Origin: Coriobacteriia bacterium
Lineage (GTDB): Bacteria > Actinomycetota > Coriobacteriia > Coriobacteriales > UBA8131
DNA: 32,403 nt
Direction of reading: 5' to 3'
Assembly: GCA_009784945.1 (NCBI GenBank)
Contig: WQXH01000023.1
Location: forward strand, 1 to 32,403
Shown piece by piece: positions 1 to 8,039 of this stretch (position 1 is the stretch's first letter; each line of letters starts with the position of its first letter). Below the pieces are notes generated by a model. That model worked only from the letters and a program-made list of their open reading frames with translations, ran no database searches and had not been told where the DNA came from. The translations under genes were made by a program, and so were the position numbers.

Positions 1-2367
1 ATGCACCTTGCACAGATGCTTTACTGCGACGGGCGTCTCACCACACCACTGATTCGTGACGATGCGTCCACAAAGGGCACCGAAGGTGGCCTGCGCGAGG
101 CAACTTGGGAAGAAGCACTTGACCTTGTTGGCGAGAAGCTGCGCAACACGTGGAAGACCGACAAGACACGCTTGGCATTTTGGGCCTCCGGCCAGATGCC
201 CATCACCGAAGGCTATGCACTCGCCAAGTTCTGGAAGGGCGGCATGCTCTCTAACAACATCGACCCCAATGCACGTCTGTGCATGGCTTCTGCTGTTGTT
301 GCCTTTATGAACGTCTTCCAGACCGATGAGCCGGCCAACTGCTATGACGATCTTGATCAGGCCGATGTCTTCATCACCTGGGGTGCCAATATGTATGAGG
401 CCCACCCCGTACTGTATTCAAGGCTTGAGGCTCGCAAGAATAGTGGCGCTGGTGTAAGGCACTATGACATCACCACGCTTACCACCCAAACCTCCAAGAG
501 CGCCGACAAGGTGCTCATCATGGAGCCCGGCTCGGACAACGCCATTGCTAACGCCATTGCTAACTATCTGGTTGTTAACGATGCCTATGATCCCGAGTAC
601 GTTGAAGCCCACCTGGTCTTTAAGCAGGGCACCGAAGATTTGGGCAACAACTATGACGACACCTATGATGGCAGCGATATTGGCAAGAAGGTTACCGATG
701 TTGAGCCCATCAGCTTTGATGACTACAAGGCAAGACTGGCTCCCTACACCCTCGAGTATGCCTCTGAGCTTTCTGGCGTGCCTGTTGAGGACATCGAAGA
801 GCTGGCAAAAGTATTTGCCGACAAAGATGCCAAGGTTCTCTCTCTTTGGACCATGGGCGTCAACCAGCACAATCGTGGCGTGTGGATGAACCACAATATC
901 TACAACTGCCATCTTCTCACCGGCAAGTATGCCCAGCCTGGCTGCGGTGCATTCTCCTTGACCGGTCAGCCCACCGCCTGCGGCACCGCCCGTGAGGTTG
1001 GTATGTTCTCGCATCGTCTTCCTGCCGACCTGGTAGTTGGCAATCCACAGCATCGCCGCTTTACCGAGGCTGTGTGGGGTCTGCCCACTGGTTATCTGGA
1101 TGACGATAAGGATGCCAATGACGAACCCATTCCTGGAACCGGCATTGCCACTCCCGGAAAGCACACCATCAGAATTTTCCAAGATATCTCAAAGGGCAAC
1201 ATGGACTTTCTCTGGTCTGCCTGCAACAACTGGGCAGTGTCGCTGCCTAACCTCACCCGTTACTTGGGCAAGGGCGACCAAAAGGGCATCTATGACACCT
1301 TTATCGTTGTTAATGAGTGCTATCCCACGCTTTCGACCCAGTATGCTGACGTCGTCTTTCCCATTGCCATGTGGGTAGAGCGCGAGGGTCAGTTCGGCAA
1401 CGCCGAGCGCCGCACCGTAGTTATCGAGAAGGCATGCGAGCCGCCAGGCGAAGCAATGTGGGACATGTGGGTGTACCTGCAGGTTGCCAAGCGCGTTCTC
1501 GCTGGCGAGACCATCGACGGACAAGACGCCTTTGATCTGCTCTTTGGAAACGTTTGGGATGCAGAGACTGATGATCTTATTGAAGATCAAAGAGAGGTCA
1601 ACATCACCCTTTGGGAAGAGTACCGTATCTTTACCAACCCAACCATGCTCAAGGCTGCCGATGACATCAATAATGATGTTGACAATAGCTTTGGTGTTAC
1701 GGCTGACGATGGCACCTATACCCCAGCCAAGATGAAGATGTTCTCCAAGCAGATGGCTCCGTACGACGTGTACAGGGAGTCTCATGGTCTTACCTGGCCA
1801 GTACGCGACATGGGTGGCGGCACCTGGCTGCCCACCAAGTGGCGCTTTGCTGATGGTAGCCAAGAGGACGGCTTTGATCCTGTAGGCATCGAGATGTATG
1901 GTAAGGACGGCAAGGCCGGCTATGGTGGCGTCAGCTACTATAAGAGCGCTGGACTCAAGCCTTCTGTTATCTTCCGTCCGTATGAGCCACCAGCATTTAT
2001 GCCAGACGACGAGTATCCCTTCTGGTTTGTTACCGGACGTTTCCTCGAGCAATGGCACACGGGCTCCAACACGGCGCGTATTCCCGACCTCAACAATACT
2101 CTGCCTGACTCTCTCTTCTATATGAACGAGCAGGATTTTGATGACATGGGTCTGCAAGATGGCGATGAAGTCAAGATAACTTCTCGTTACGGCGAGGTTG
2201 TTCTCAAGGCTACCAAGCACAATCGTGTAATCTGTCCTCCAGGAGTAACCTTTGGCACCTTCTTTGAGGAGAGCCGCTTGATCAATCTGGTTGTTCAAGA
2301 GATTTATGATCCCATCTCCAAGGAGCCGGATTACAAGAAGACCACCATCAAGATTGAGAAAGTCTAA
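1..2367 (+). CDS. napA: periplasmic nitrate reductase catalytic subunit NapA, 5' end outside window
   Basis: Molybdopterin (bis-MGD) oxidoreductase that reduces nitrate to nitrite outside the membrane. The 788 visible residues can be followed along NapA to the C-terminal Lys-Glu-Lys-Val. Key segments include SNNIDPNARLCMAS with Cys94, the expected Mo ligand, then GANMYEAHP, TMGVNQHNRGVWMN, SLTGQPTACGTAREVG, ERRTVV and the C-terminal LEQWHTGSNTARIPDL region. The N-terminal Tat signal and CxxCxxxC [4Fe-4S] segment, about 80-90 residues, are absent. The first ATG corresponds to an internal Met just after that cluster, so the gene begins upstream of the window. The stop codon overlaps the napD start by one base. 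An assimilatory or formate dehydrogenase relative is less likely because of the NapA-specific motifs and the napD/napH neighbours. Confidence 0.93.
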   Translation: MHLAQMLYCDGRLTTPLIRDDASTKGTEGGLREATWEEALDLVGEKLRNTWKTDKTRLAFWASGQMPITEGYALAKFWKGGMLSNNIDPNARLCMASAVVAFMNVFQTDEPANCYDDLDQADVFITWGANMYEAHPVLYSRLEARKNSGAGVRHYDITTLTTQTSKSADKVLIMEPGSDNAIANAIANYLVVNDAYDPEYVEAHLVFKQGTEDLGNNYDDTYDGSDIGKKVTDVEPISFDDYKARLAPYTLEYASELSGVPVEDIEELAKVFADKDAKVLSLWTMGVNQHNRGVWMNHNIYNCHLLTGKYAQPGCGAFSLTGQPTACGTAREVGMFSHRLPADLVVGNPQHRRFTEAVWGLPTGYLDDDKDANDEPIPGTGIATPGKHTIRIFQDISKGNMDFLWSACNNWAVSLPNLTRYLGKGDQKGIYDTFIVVNECYPTLSTQYADVVFPIAMWVEREGQFGNAERRTVVIEKACEPPGEAMWDMWVYLQVAKRVLAGETIDGQDAFDLLFGNVWDAETDDLIEDQREVNITLWEEYRIFTNPTMLKAADDINNDVDNSFGVTADDGTYTPAKMKMFSKQMAPYDVYRESHGLTWPVRDMGGGTWLPTKWRFADGSQEDGFDPVGIEMYGKDGKAGYGGVSYYKSAGLKPSVIFRPYEPPAFMPDDEYPFWFVTGRFLEQWHTGSNTARIPDLNNTLPDSLFYMNEQDFDDMGLQDGDEVKITSRYGEVVLKATKHNRVICPPGVTFGTFFEESRLINLVVQEIYDPISKEPDYKKTTIKIEKV

Positions 2368-2771
2368 TGACGCTCTCTCAAGATGACATGAGAAACGTAG
2401 AGGTGGCGGCTGCCGATGCAGCTGCCACCTCCTCTGAGACTGCTGCCGCAGCGCTAGCTGCAGGCACCACTGCTTCTCAACTTAACGAAGACGTGGTTAT
2501 CTCAAGCTTTTTGGCCTCTACAATAAAGGGCCAAACAGATGCAGTTGCAGAGGCTATTTCTCACATTAGCGGAGTGGAAGTGCACGAAACGCATAACACC
2601 ACTCTGGTTCTTACCATCGAAGCCCCCACCATCCAAGAGTCCACCAAGATAGCAACAGAGGTCAATTTGACCGAGGGGGTTATTACACTTCAGATGATCT
2701 TTGCCAACTTTGAAGACGATCCCGTCATCAAGGCACAAAAGGCAAAGCTTCAAAAAGAGCAGCAGGCTTAA
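2367..2771 (+). CDS. napD: NapD-like chaperone for NapA maturation
   Basis: Small cytoplasmic protein (134 aa) of the NapD/TorD-unrelated ferredoxin-fold family. It is expected to bind the NapA Tat signal during cofactor loading. The conserved part starts near residue 43 (DVVISSFLAS) and continues through GVEVHETHNTTLVLTIEA and LTEGVITLQMIFANFEDD. This matches NapD order: an opening strand, 'fpGcEV', a central strand, then 'veGVLavslvy'. An Ala/Thr-rich N-terminal extension of about 40 residues is unusual and may be an unstructured tail. The ATG lies inside the napA stop (TAATG), indicating translational coupling. Assignment rests on position plus pattern, as NapD proteins are poorly conserved. 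Confidence 0.8.
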   Translation: MTLSQDDMRNVEVAAADAAATSSETAAAALAAGTTASQLNEDVVISSFLASTIKGQTDAVAEAISHISGVEVHETHNTTLVLTIEAPTIQESTKIATEVNLTEGVITLQMIFANFEDDPVIKAQKAKLQKEQQA

Positions 2772-2792
2772 GTTGAAAGTAGGTACACGGGC

Positions 2793-3626
2793 ATGAAGCG
2801 CTGGCTGATTGCAAGACGAATAATACAGGTTGCAGTATGGGTGATTCTTGCTGCGCCAATACTGATATATGGTTTTTCTCTGTTTGGGCTTACGGCAGGC
2901 TCTGATATGCGTATGCCAACTCCCTCAGAGGCTTTTATCTTTGGATCACTTTCGTCTTCGGATATCTTTGGTCTTACCTTGATTGACCCCTATGCTACGC
3001 TTCAAGTAGCACTGGCTTCGCGTAGTATTGAGATTGCATGGATTTGGGCATTTCTTCCTGCCTTCATTCTCTATCTTGTGATAGGGGCTCGTGCATTTTG
3101 TGGCTGGATATGCCCAGTCAACCTGGTGTTAGAATTTACGGAGTGGCTGCGCAAAAAGTTCAATCTTCCTAATGCCAATCGTAGCTTGCCACGCAAGACT
3201 AAGCTTGCCGTCATGGTACTCTTTTTGTTGCTGGCCTTTGTCTTGGCACAGCCGCTCTTCGAAAACATCTCTCCGATTGCCGCCCTTGGCAAGACCTTAC
3301 TCTTTGGATCCTTTGCGGGATTTGGCACCTTGATTGGAATTATCATCCTGGAGCTGTTTTGGGCTCCGCGTATCTGGTGCCGAAGCCTGTGTCCCCTGGG
3401 AGGCTTTTATCAGCTGTTTGGGCGCATTGGCATTTTTCGCCCGCATGTTGACCGCTCGCAGTGCACCTCCTGTGGCGACTGCAAGGCAGCCTGCATTGTA
3501 GACCCTGTGATTCTCGAACCGGCATTGACCGGCGAGTCCACCAAGGTTTGGGCAGGTGACTGTATGCGATGCGGCGCTTGCATTGATGCATGCCCCAGCA
3601 AGTGTATTAAAATGAAAACCTATTGA
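2793..3626 (+). CDS. napH: NapH-type membrane ferredoxin (quinol-to-Nap electron transfer)
   Basis: Polytopic membrane iron-sulfur protein of 277 aa, thought to pass electrons from menaquinol to the periplasmic nitrate reductase. About four membrane helices are visible (residues ~9-31, 83-100, 137-153, 170-190). Cys pairs at 103/107 (CGWICPV) and 196/200 (CRSLCPLG) are the NapH family signature. Two C-terminal [4Fe-4S] motifs follow: C224/227/230/234 and C257/260/263/267. Length and motif order fit NapH rather than the shorter soluble NapF or NapG. The gene starts 21 bp after napD and is the last gene of the operon, followed by a long hairpin. No napB or napC is seen here, so NapA may receive electrons through NapGH or an upstream subunit. 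Confidence 0.88.
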   Translation: MKRWLIARRIIQVAVWVILAAPILIYGFSLFGLTAGSDMRMPTPSEAFIFGSLSSSDIFGLTLIDPYATLQVALASRSIEIAWIWAFLPAFILYLVIGARAFCGWICPVNLVLEFTEWLRKKFNLPNANRSLPRKTKLAVMVLFLLLAFVLAQPLFENISPIAALGKTLLFGSFAGFGTLIGIIILELFWAPRIWCRSLCPLGGFYQLFGRIGIFRPHVDRSQCTSCGDCKAACIVDPVILEPALTGESTKVWAGDCMRCGACIDACPSKCIKMKTY

Positions 3627-3660
3627 TTAAGAGCAACCGTTAGGTAGCTCTAGAGCTAAG

Positions 3661-3731
3661 GGAGACGGTTCGGCTTTGTTCCGTGGGGGGTATGCAGGCA
3701 TGCATGCGGAACAAAACCGAATCGTCTCTCC
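3661..3731. terminator. long imperfect hairpin between convergent napH and purN
   Basis: Arms at 3661-3683 and 3709-3731 pair over 23 bp with only three non-Watson-Crick positions (two G-U type and one C-A, read on the plus strand). The loop of about 25 nt contains the palindrome GCATGCATGC. There is no strong T tract on either side, so it is not a classic intrinsic terminator. Its position between converging genes suggests a bidirectional transcription end or an mRNA-protecting structure. Confidence 0.5.
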
Positions 3732-3862
3732 TGCTGTGCAAGGAAAACAGGGAAGAGATGAATTAATATCATCAAAGTGATGAGATTATTAGGGCAGAGC
3801 GTAAAAGCAGCAACAAGGCGCTAGAGCAGGAGTAAAAAGGCTGGAGCAGGGGTAAGGCGGCG

Positions 3863-4468
3863 CTAGATCACAGCCACCCTCCCGTTGTCTTTCATAATCA
3901 CCCGGCCTTGCGCTATGAGCTCAAGTACGCGTGGGTAGAGCGTGTGCTCTACGTTATGAATCTTTTCTTCGAGGCTCTCCAAGGTATCTTCTTCGGCAAC
4001 CTCCACCACCTCTTGAGCAATAATAGCGCCCTCGTCATACTCTTCATTGGCAAAGTGAACAGTAACCCCGGTCAGCTTGACCCCGTAGTCAAAGGCATCT
4101 TTGATTCCGTGAGCCCCAGGAAAAGAGGGGAGCAGTGCAGGGTGAATGTTGATGATTTTATTGGGGAAGGCTGCTAGAAGAGGGTTACGCACCTTGCGCA
4201 TATAGCCAGCCATGACAACATAGTCTACCTGGGCGTCTTGCAGGGCGCCAGCGATGCGCTCATCAGTAGCAAGGGGATCCATATAATCATCCCTGGAGAG
4301 CGCCATGACAGGAATACCCACTCTTTTGGCTCGCTCGAGCCCATAGGTCTCTGCCTTGCTCGACACCACCAGCTCTATGCTGGCATTGAGCTGCTTGCTC
4401 TCAATGGCGTCAATAATAGCCTGAAGATTACTGCCGCCTCCGCTGATAAGTATACCTAGTTTTACCAT
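3863..4468 (-). CDS. purN: phosphoribosylglycinamide formyltransferase PurN
   Basis: GAR transformylase, third step of de novo purine synthesis, using 10-formyl-tetrahydrofolate; cytoplasmic. The 201-aa length is normal. Visible motifs are the N-terminal LISGGGSNLQ phosphate loop, the MAGYMRKV strand, and IINIHPALLPSFPGAHG with catalytic Asn107 and His109. Asp145 lies in EEYDEGAII, completing the Asn-His-Asp triad. The start codon overlaps the end of purM by 7 bp, so both are translated from one mRNA in the order purM-purN. No odd features. Confidence 0.95.
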   Translation of the reverse strand: MVKLGILISGGGSNLQAIIDAIESKQLNASIELVVSSKAETYGLERAKRVGIPVMALSRDDYMDPLATDERIAGALQDAQVDYVVMAGYMRKVRNPLLAAFPNKIINIHPALLPSFPGAHGIKDAFDYGVKLTGVTVHFANEEYDEGAIIAQEVVEVAEEDTLESLEEKIHNVEHTLYPRVLELIAQGRVIMKDNGRVAVI

Positions 4469-5541
4469 AATGAGCCGTTGTCTGAGTAGGTAACCTTGCC
4501 GGAGGCCTCAGGCGAGGCAGCCTTGACAACACGCCCAATGAGGAAGGCTCCCAAGGAATCAAAATGCGCAAGCACGGCTTCCTCTGAGCCTTGCTTGCAG
4601 ATGAGCGCAAGGCCGATGCCCATGTTAAAAGTTTGCAGCAAGTCCTCTGCATTAAGCTGGGCAAGTTGAGCCAGGTGTTTTATGACGGGAGGAATGTGCC
4701 AGGAGCCCAGCTCGATATGGGCATCCATGCCCAGAGGCAGTGCTCTGTCAAGGTTATAGGTAATGCCGCCGCCGGTGATATGAGCAGCCGCATGTATAGG
4801 CAGTCCGGCCTCCAGGGCACCAAGGAGCGGTTTTACATAGAGGCGTGTAGGCTCCAACAGGGCGTCTAAAAGCAGGCTTCCGTTGTTGAGCGTAGCGCCT
4901 GCCAGCTCTTCGTTGCTCAAGCTGTTTGTAAGCAGTTTGCGTACGAGCGAGTAACCATTTGAGTGAAAGCCCGAAGAAGCAACGCCAATGATAAGGTCGC
5001 CCTCTGTTACCAGGTCAACACCAATCATCTTGGGGCGATCAACTGCTCCCACACAAAAGCCCGAGAGATCAAAGTCTCCCGCTGCCATAGTGCCGGGGTG
5101 CTCGGCCATCTCGCCACCTATGAGAGCACAGCCTGCCTCACGGCAGCCCGCTGCAATGCCTTTAACAACCCGGGCAACCATAGTTGGCTCAAGCTTGCCT
5201 ACCGCAAGGTAATCCAGAAAAAAGAGAGGCTGTGCTCCGCAGCACACAATGTCGTTAGCGCACATGGCCACCAGGTCAATACCCACAGTGTCAAGACGTC
5301 CCGAGCGCTGGGCAAGCTCAAGCTTAGTGCCCACACCATCGGTTCCGCTCACCAGCAGAGGATCCTTCATTTCCTTGAGCTTAGCTGCGCTAAACAAACC
5401 GCCAAAGCCGCCTATGCTGCCAACTACCGCCGGCGTATAGGTGGACTCCACATCGGCTTTGATAGCGTCAACTGCTGCCGCACCAGCATCAATGTCGACC
5501 CCGGCCTCTTTATAAGCAGTGCTCTTACAGTCTTTTTGCAT
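4462..5541 (-). CDS. purM: phosphoribosylformylglycinamidine cyclo-ligase PurM
   Basis: AIR synthetase, ATP-dependent ring closure to aminoimidazole ribotide in purine synthesis. The protein runs from YKEAGVDIDAG through SGTDGVGTKLELA (substrate/ATP loop), AMCANDIVCCGAQPLFFLDY, LIGGEMAEHPG and GVASSGFHSNGYSL to HITGGGITYNLDRALP and FNMGIGLALI, all PurM hallmarks. The open frame extends to 5739, but that extension is the antisense of the tRNA-Ser. I chose the ATG at 5541, which gives 359 aa (family about 345) and has AAAGG six bases upstream. The ATG at 5547 abuts this Shine-Dalgarno and is less suitable. It heads the purM-purN operon, with an extended -10 (TGG TATAAT) at 5564-5572. Confidence 0.94.
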   Translation of the reverse strand: MQKDCKSTAYKEAGVDIDAGAAAVDAIKADVESTYTPAVVGSIGGFGGLFSAAKLKEMKDPLLVSGTDGVGTKLELAQRSGRLDTVGIDLVAMCANDIVCCGAQPLFFLDYLAVGKLEPTMVARVVKGIAAGCREAGCALIGGEMAEHPGTMAAGDFDLSGFCVGAVDRPKMIGVDLVTEGDLIIGVASSGFHSNGYSLVRKLLTNSLSNEELAGATLNNGSLLLDALLEPTRLYVKPLLGALEAGLPIHAAAHITGGGITYNLDRALPLGMDAHIELGSWHIPPVIKHLAQLAQLNAEDLLQTFNMGIGLALICKQGSEEAVLAHFDSLGAFLIGRVVKAASPEASGKVTYSDNGSLW

Positions 5542-5563
5542 ATGCATCCTTTGTCCGCTCACA

Positions 5564-5586
5564 ATTATACCAACAAGCGGTATAAT
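5564..5586. promoter_or_regulatory. palindromic overlapping divergent promoters of purM (-) and tRNA-Ser (+)
   Basis: ATTATACC (5564-5571) and GGTATAAT (5579-5586) form a perfect 8-bp inverted repeat separated by 7 bp. Each arm gives a consensus TATAAT -10: on the plus strand at 5581-5586 for the tRNA, and on the minus strand at 5569-5564 for purM, where it is preceded by TGG as an extended -10. No good -35 is seen on either side. Two polymerases could not occupy both sites at once. Confidence 0.65.
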
Positions 5587-5615
5587 CCCTGAGATGTCTT
5601 TTGTGCATCTTAAGC

Positions 5616-5705
5616 GGAGAGGTCGCCTAGTCCGGCCGAGGGCGCATGATTGGAAATCATGTATACCGCAAGGTATCGAGGGTTCGAATCCCTCCCTCTC
5701 CGCCA
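5616..5705 (+). tRNA. tRNA-Ser (anticodon GGA)
   Basis: Complete class II tRNA. The acceptor stem GGAGAGG pairs with CCTCTCC, the T stem GAGGG pairs with CCCTC around TTCGAAT, and the anticodon stem CATGA/TCATG encloses TTGGAAA with anticodon GGA. A long variable arm (TATACC GCAA GGTATC) is typical of serine tRNAs. The discriminator is G and the CCA end is encoded. The antisense of this gene gives the well-known spurious peptide EREGFEPS. Confidence 0.96.
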
Positions 5706-5745
5706 TCATGTGCCTGCCACCCGTAGCGGTGGCAGGCACATGATG
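5704..5745 (+). terminator. perfect 18-bp hairpin starting in the tRNA CCA end
   Basis: Arms 5704-5721 and 5728-5745 are exact reverse complements around the 6-nt loop CGTAGC. The left arm begins inside the CCA of tRNA-Ser. Only CTTTG follows, so a U tract is almost absent. It could end tRNA transcription or be part of a larger inverted structure with 5751-5768. Confidence 0.6.
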
Positions 5746-5750
5746 CTTTG

Positions 5751-5768
5751 GGGAGGGATTCGAACCCT
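5751..5768 (-). repeat. inverted copy of the tRNA-Ser T-arm/3' segment
   Basis: These 18 bases are the exact reverse complement of 5679-5696, the T-arm and part of the acceptor strand of the neighbouring tRNA-Ser. Together with the 18-bp hairpin they make an inverted repeat of about 40 bp per arm, interrupted only by 7 nt on one side and 5 nt on the other. This may be a remnant of an integration event at the tRNA or a structure that pairs with the tRNA precursor. Confidence 0.7.
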
Positions 5769-6177
5769 GTGAAGGGCGAGGGCGTTAAGCGGGGTGCCAG
5801 TGGCACGCCGTAGCCTGAGCTCGCAAACGAACGAAGTGAGTGAGCAGGGTGTGGATTTGCGCAGCAAATACACGCATTTCTAAAGCTTGCATGATACCCC
5901 CTGCCAACATCCAGGCTTTTACTTGCCATCTTGGTCTTGTTTCATGGACACAATACCTTATCGGGCTTGGTTTGGCTCACGATCGTTGGCATAGAATCTT
6001 GAGATTCCTCCAAAATATCGAGGTAAAGGGTAATTTGCAAGGCTTATAGATTAACTTCAGGTGAGATTGCCTTGCTTCTGGGCATAATCTGGGAATGTAC
6101 TGTGGTTTATTCGGCACGATAGAATAAATCTCAACCCTCTAATTCGATTTTTTGGGAGAACCTGATAGAATTCTACC
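5769..6177. other. gene-poor stretch downstream of tRNA-Ser
   Basis: No convincing gene is seen. The short open frames lack ribosome sites and recognisable sequence. Small palindromes occur: ATTTGC GCA GCAAAT at 5855-5869, and TTTATTC (6106-6112) facing GAATAAA (6122-6128), which lies about 40 bp upstream of the -10 of the next gene and could be an operator. Confidence 0.5.
6166..6171 (+). promoter_or_regulatory. -10 element placed for a leaderless transcript
   Basis: TAGAAT, preceded by TGA as an extended -10, ends six bases before the ATG at 6178. Transcription would begin at or next to the start codon. No Shine-Dalgarno occurs at a usable distance. The same spacing is seen at the paralogous gene on the minus strand (19567-19572). 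Confidence 0.45.
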
Positions 6178-7173
6178 ATGGAGTTATTTATCAGCCACAA
6201 ATCGGCACTGCAATACTGGCGACAGCTTAAAACTACAAGAGGTGTCAGGGCGAGGCCTTTGCGCAGGAAGAGTCCGCCTTCAGAGGCTCCGGACACTACC
6301 GCGCTACTTCAGGGATACACCTTGGGTCTTTCTTTTCCTTTGGATGTCATGGTATCCACACAAAATGCTAAGCGTAAAGTCGAGGGCGCGCGCATCCACG
6401 TATTCTCCGGGCTCATGCCTGACGGTAGTTTTGTTGATGTAGGTGAGGGGATCTTTGTAGCCTCACCAGAATTCTGCTTTCTCCTGATGGCTAGGGAGCT
6501 TGAGCTAACAAGACTCATTGAGCTTGGTTATGGGCTTTGTGGAATGTACATGCAACTACAAGAGAACAGCAGCTCAACTGCTGGCCGTGTTCTGTCAGGG
6601 AAAAGCTTGAGAGATCGCTCACGGCCTACCAGCAAGAAGAGGCTTTCAGCCTTCCTGAGCCGGATGTCAGGGGTGTCCGGGAAAAACAGGGCCCAGAGGG
6701 CACTGCGCTATGTTGCCAATGGCTCCGCCTCGCCCATGGAAACGAAGCTCGCTATGCTCCTGGTGTTGCCTAACATGCTCGGAGGTTATGCTCTGCCCAT
6801 GCCAGAGTTGAATAGCGAGATCGTCCCGCCAAAGTCGTTGAGACAAAGCTTGAGCCAAGGGTCTTTTTTTTGCGATCTGTACTGGCGAAAACCAGATGTC
6901 GCGGTGGAGTATGACAGCGACGAACACCATTCTGGATCCTTGGCTATGTCCAAGGACTCTATCAAGCGCAACGTGCTGGCGCTGAGTGAAACTTATGTGA
7001 TTTCTGTGACAAAAAGACAGGTCTACAGCACCGTTGAGCTCGAGAGGGTTGCCAAGCTAGTCGCCAAAAGCATCGGGCATCGGTTGCGCTACAAAGAGTG
7101 TGCAAAGTTTGACCTCGCACACCAAAAGCTACGCATGATGTTGCTCTTTCCGTCGTCAACTAAAGATATTTGA
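6178..7173 (+). CDS. DUF559/Vsr-like nuclease-fold protein, Coriobacteria paralogue family (copy 1)
   Basis: A 331-aa protein of unknown role, clearly paralogous over its whole length to the 18604-19560 product. Shared blocks are HKSALQYWR at the N-terminus, the MVST..AKR segment, GEGIFVASPEFCFL, SRMSGV and the C-terminal domain. The last ~150 residues resemble DUF559/very-short-patch-repair endonuclease folds: Glu188 in SPMETKL, Asp233 in CDLYW, Glu244 and Asp246 in VAVEYDSD, His250/His251, then a D..KRN helix and VISVTKRQV. The N-terminal half recalls AbiEi-type antitoxin-like proteins, but I would not assign a function. It stands alone downstream of tRNA-Ser and has an apparently leaderless start. 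It could be a DNA-binding regulator with a nuclease-derived domain rather than an active nuclease. Confidence 0.75.
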   Translation: MELFISHKSALQYWRQLKTTRGVRARPLRRKSPPSEAPDTTALLQGYTLGLSFPLDVMVSTQNAKRKVEGARIHVFSGLMPDGSFVDVGEGIFVASPEFCFLLMARELELTRLIELGYGLCGMYMQLQENSSSTAGRVLSGKSLRDRSRPTSKKRLSAFLSRMSGVSGKNRAQRALRYVANGSASPMETKLAMLLVLPNMLGGYALPMPELNSEIVPPKSLRQSLSQGSFFCDLYWRKPDVAVEYDSDEHHSGSLAMSKDSIKRNVLALSETYVISVTKRQVYSTVELERVAKLVAKSIGHRLRYKECAKFDLAHQKLRMMLLFPSSTKDI

Positions 7174-7280
7174 GAGGAAACTGATTAGCAGTATCCCCTA
7201 TTTGCTTCTTGCAAAGTAGTGTGTGAGGTACAGCGAGGTCTATTGAGCACCAGATAGGGAAGCTTAAGGCGGCTGGCTCA

Positions 7281-8039
7281 TTAGCTTCGCGGTTTAATCG
7301 GAATCAACAAATCAAGTTGAAAGTCATTACACTCGGAATCTGGCAGTCGAACACGGTCAATATAATTCAGTGTTTCTTCCAGACAACCCCACTGGCTTGC
7401 ATTATTCCAATCGCCGTTAAATTCATATTTTGCATTTGTCATACCCCATTCCATGAGCCATCCCCATTCCTCAAATGCACCAAAAGGAATCATATGCGCC
7501 GCATACAATCCGCCAATGAAATGTTTTTTTAAAAGGGGAGCCGGTACATCGAAGCCATCGGGAATTGTCACCCACACTTCATATCCATGTGCTCTCGTTG
7601 GGTCAGACTCATTTGGCATTGGGGCGTTAAAACCGTAATGCCGTAAATCTGGTTTAATCCGTGTTAGACTACTGTCCAATACAAACTTGACGATTACTTG
7701 GCACACTTGCTGCTCAGGCTCGTCTCCTTCAAATTGATAGGCGGCAATTTCGGATGGGGGAAGATAAATAATCCGCACATCCTTGTCAGTCAACTTGCCT
7801 AGTTTTTCGTTTGCTTGGTTTAGCTCACTCATGCTGCTTTCCCCCGATATCGTGTTTTTTGGAAACGAATCGTTGTCCACAAGAGCTAACACAGAGCTAT
7901 CACCAAGAGAGTCAAGTTGCATGCGCACACTTGCTTTTTCTTGCAGCTCTTGGACAAGACGGCTAAGTATGGATCTAACAGTTGCTAAAGCTGTGATTTG
8001 CTCGTCCAGTTCGCTTTTATTGTAGCAAACCCCTACCAC
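7281..8039 (-). pseudogene. MerR-family regulator remnant, effector domain without DNA-binding domain
   Basis: The 252-aa frame opens with a GTG and begins in a helix of MerR dimerisation type (SELDEQITALATVRSIL). It continues into a GyrI-like effector-binding domain: IIYLPPSEIAAYQFEG, GYEVWVTIPDGFDV, GGLYAAHMIPFGAFEEWGWL and a terminal LDLLIPIKP strand. MerR proteins with this tail normally carry about 75 N-terminal residues forming a winged helix, and nothing of that kind is found upstream before the in-frame stop at 8061-8063. I therefore read it as 5'-truncated. It could still be expressed as a stand-alone ligand-binding protein. No clear Shine-Dalgarno precedes the GTG. It is isolated from its neighbours. 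Confidence 0.6.

Noticed and set aside
1189-2298. Long minus-strand frame (369 aa) inside napA, and a similar one at 418-1182
   Set aside because: Both are antisense shadows of a well-conserved gene, with no ribosome site and no recognisable protein motif.
5542-5739. N-terminal extension of the PurM frame
   Set aside because: It is the antisense of tRNA-Ser (EREGFEPSIP pattern), and a start at 5541 with a good Shine-Dalgarno gives the normal PurM length.
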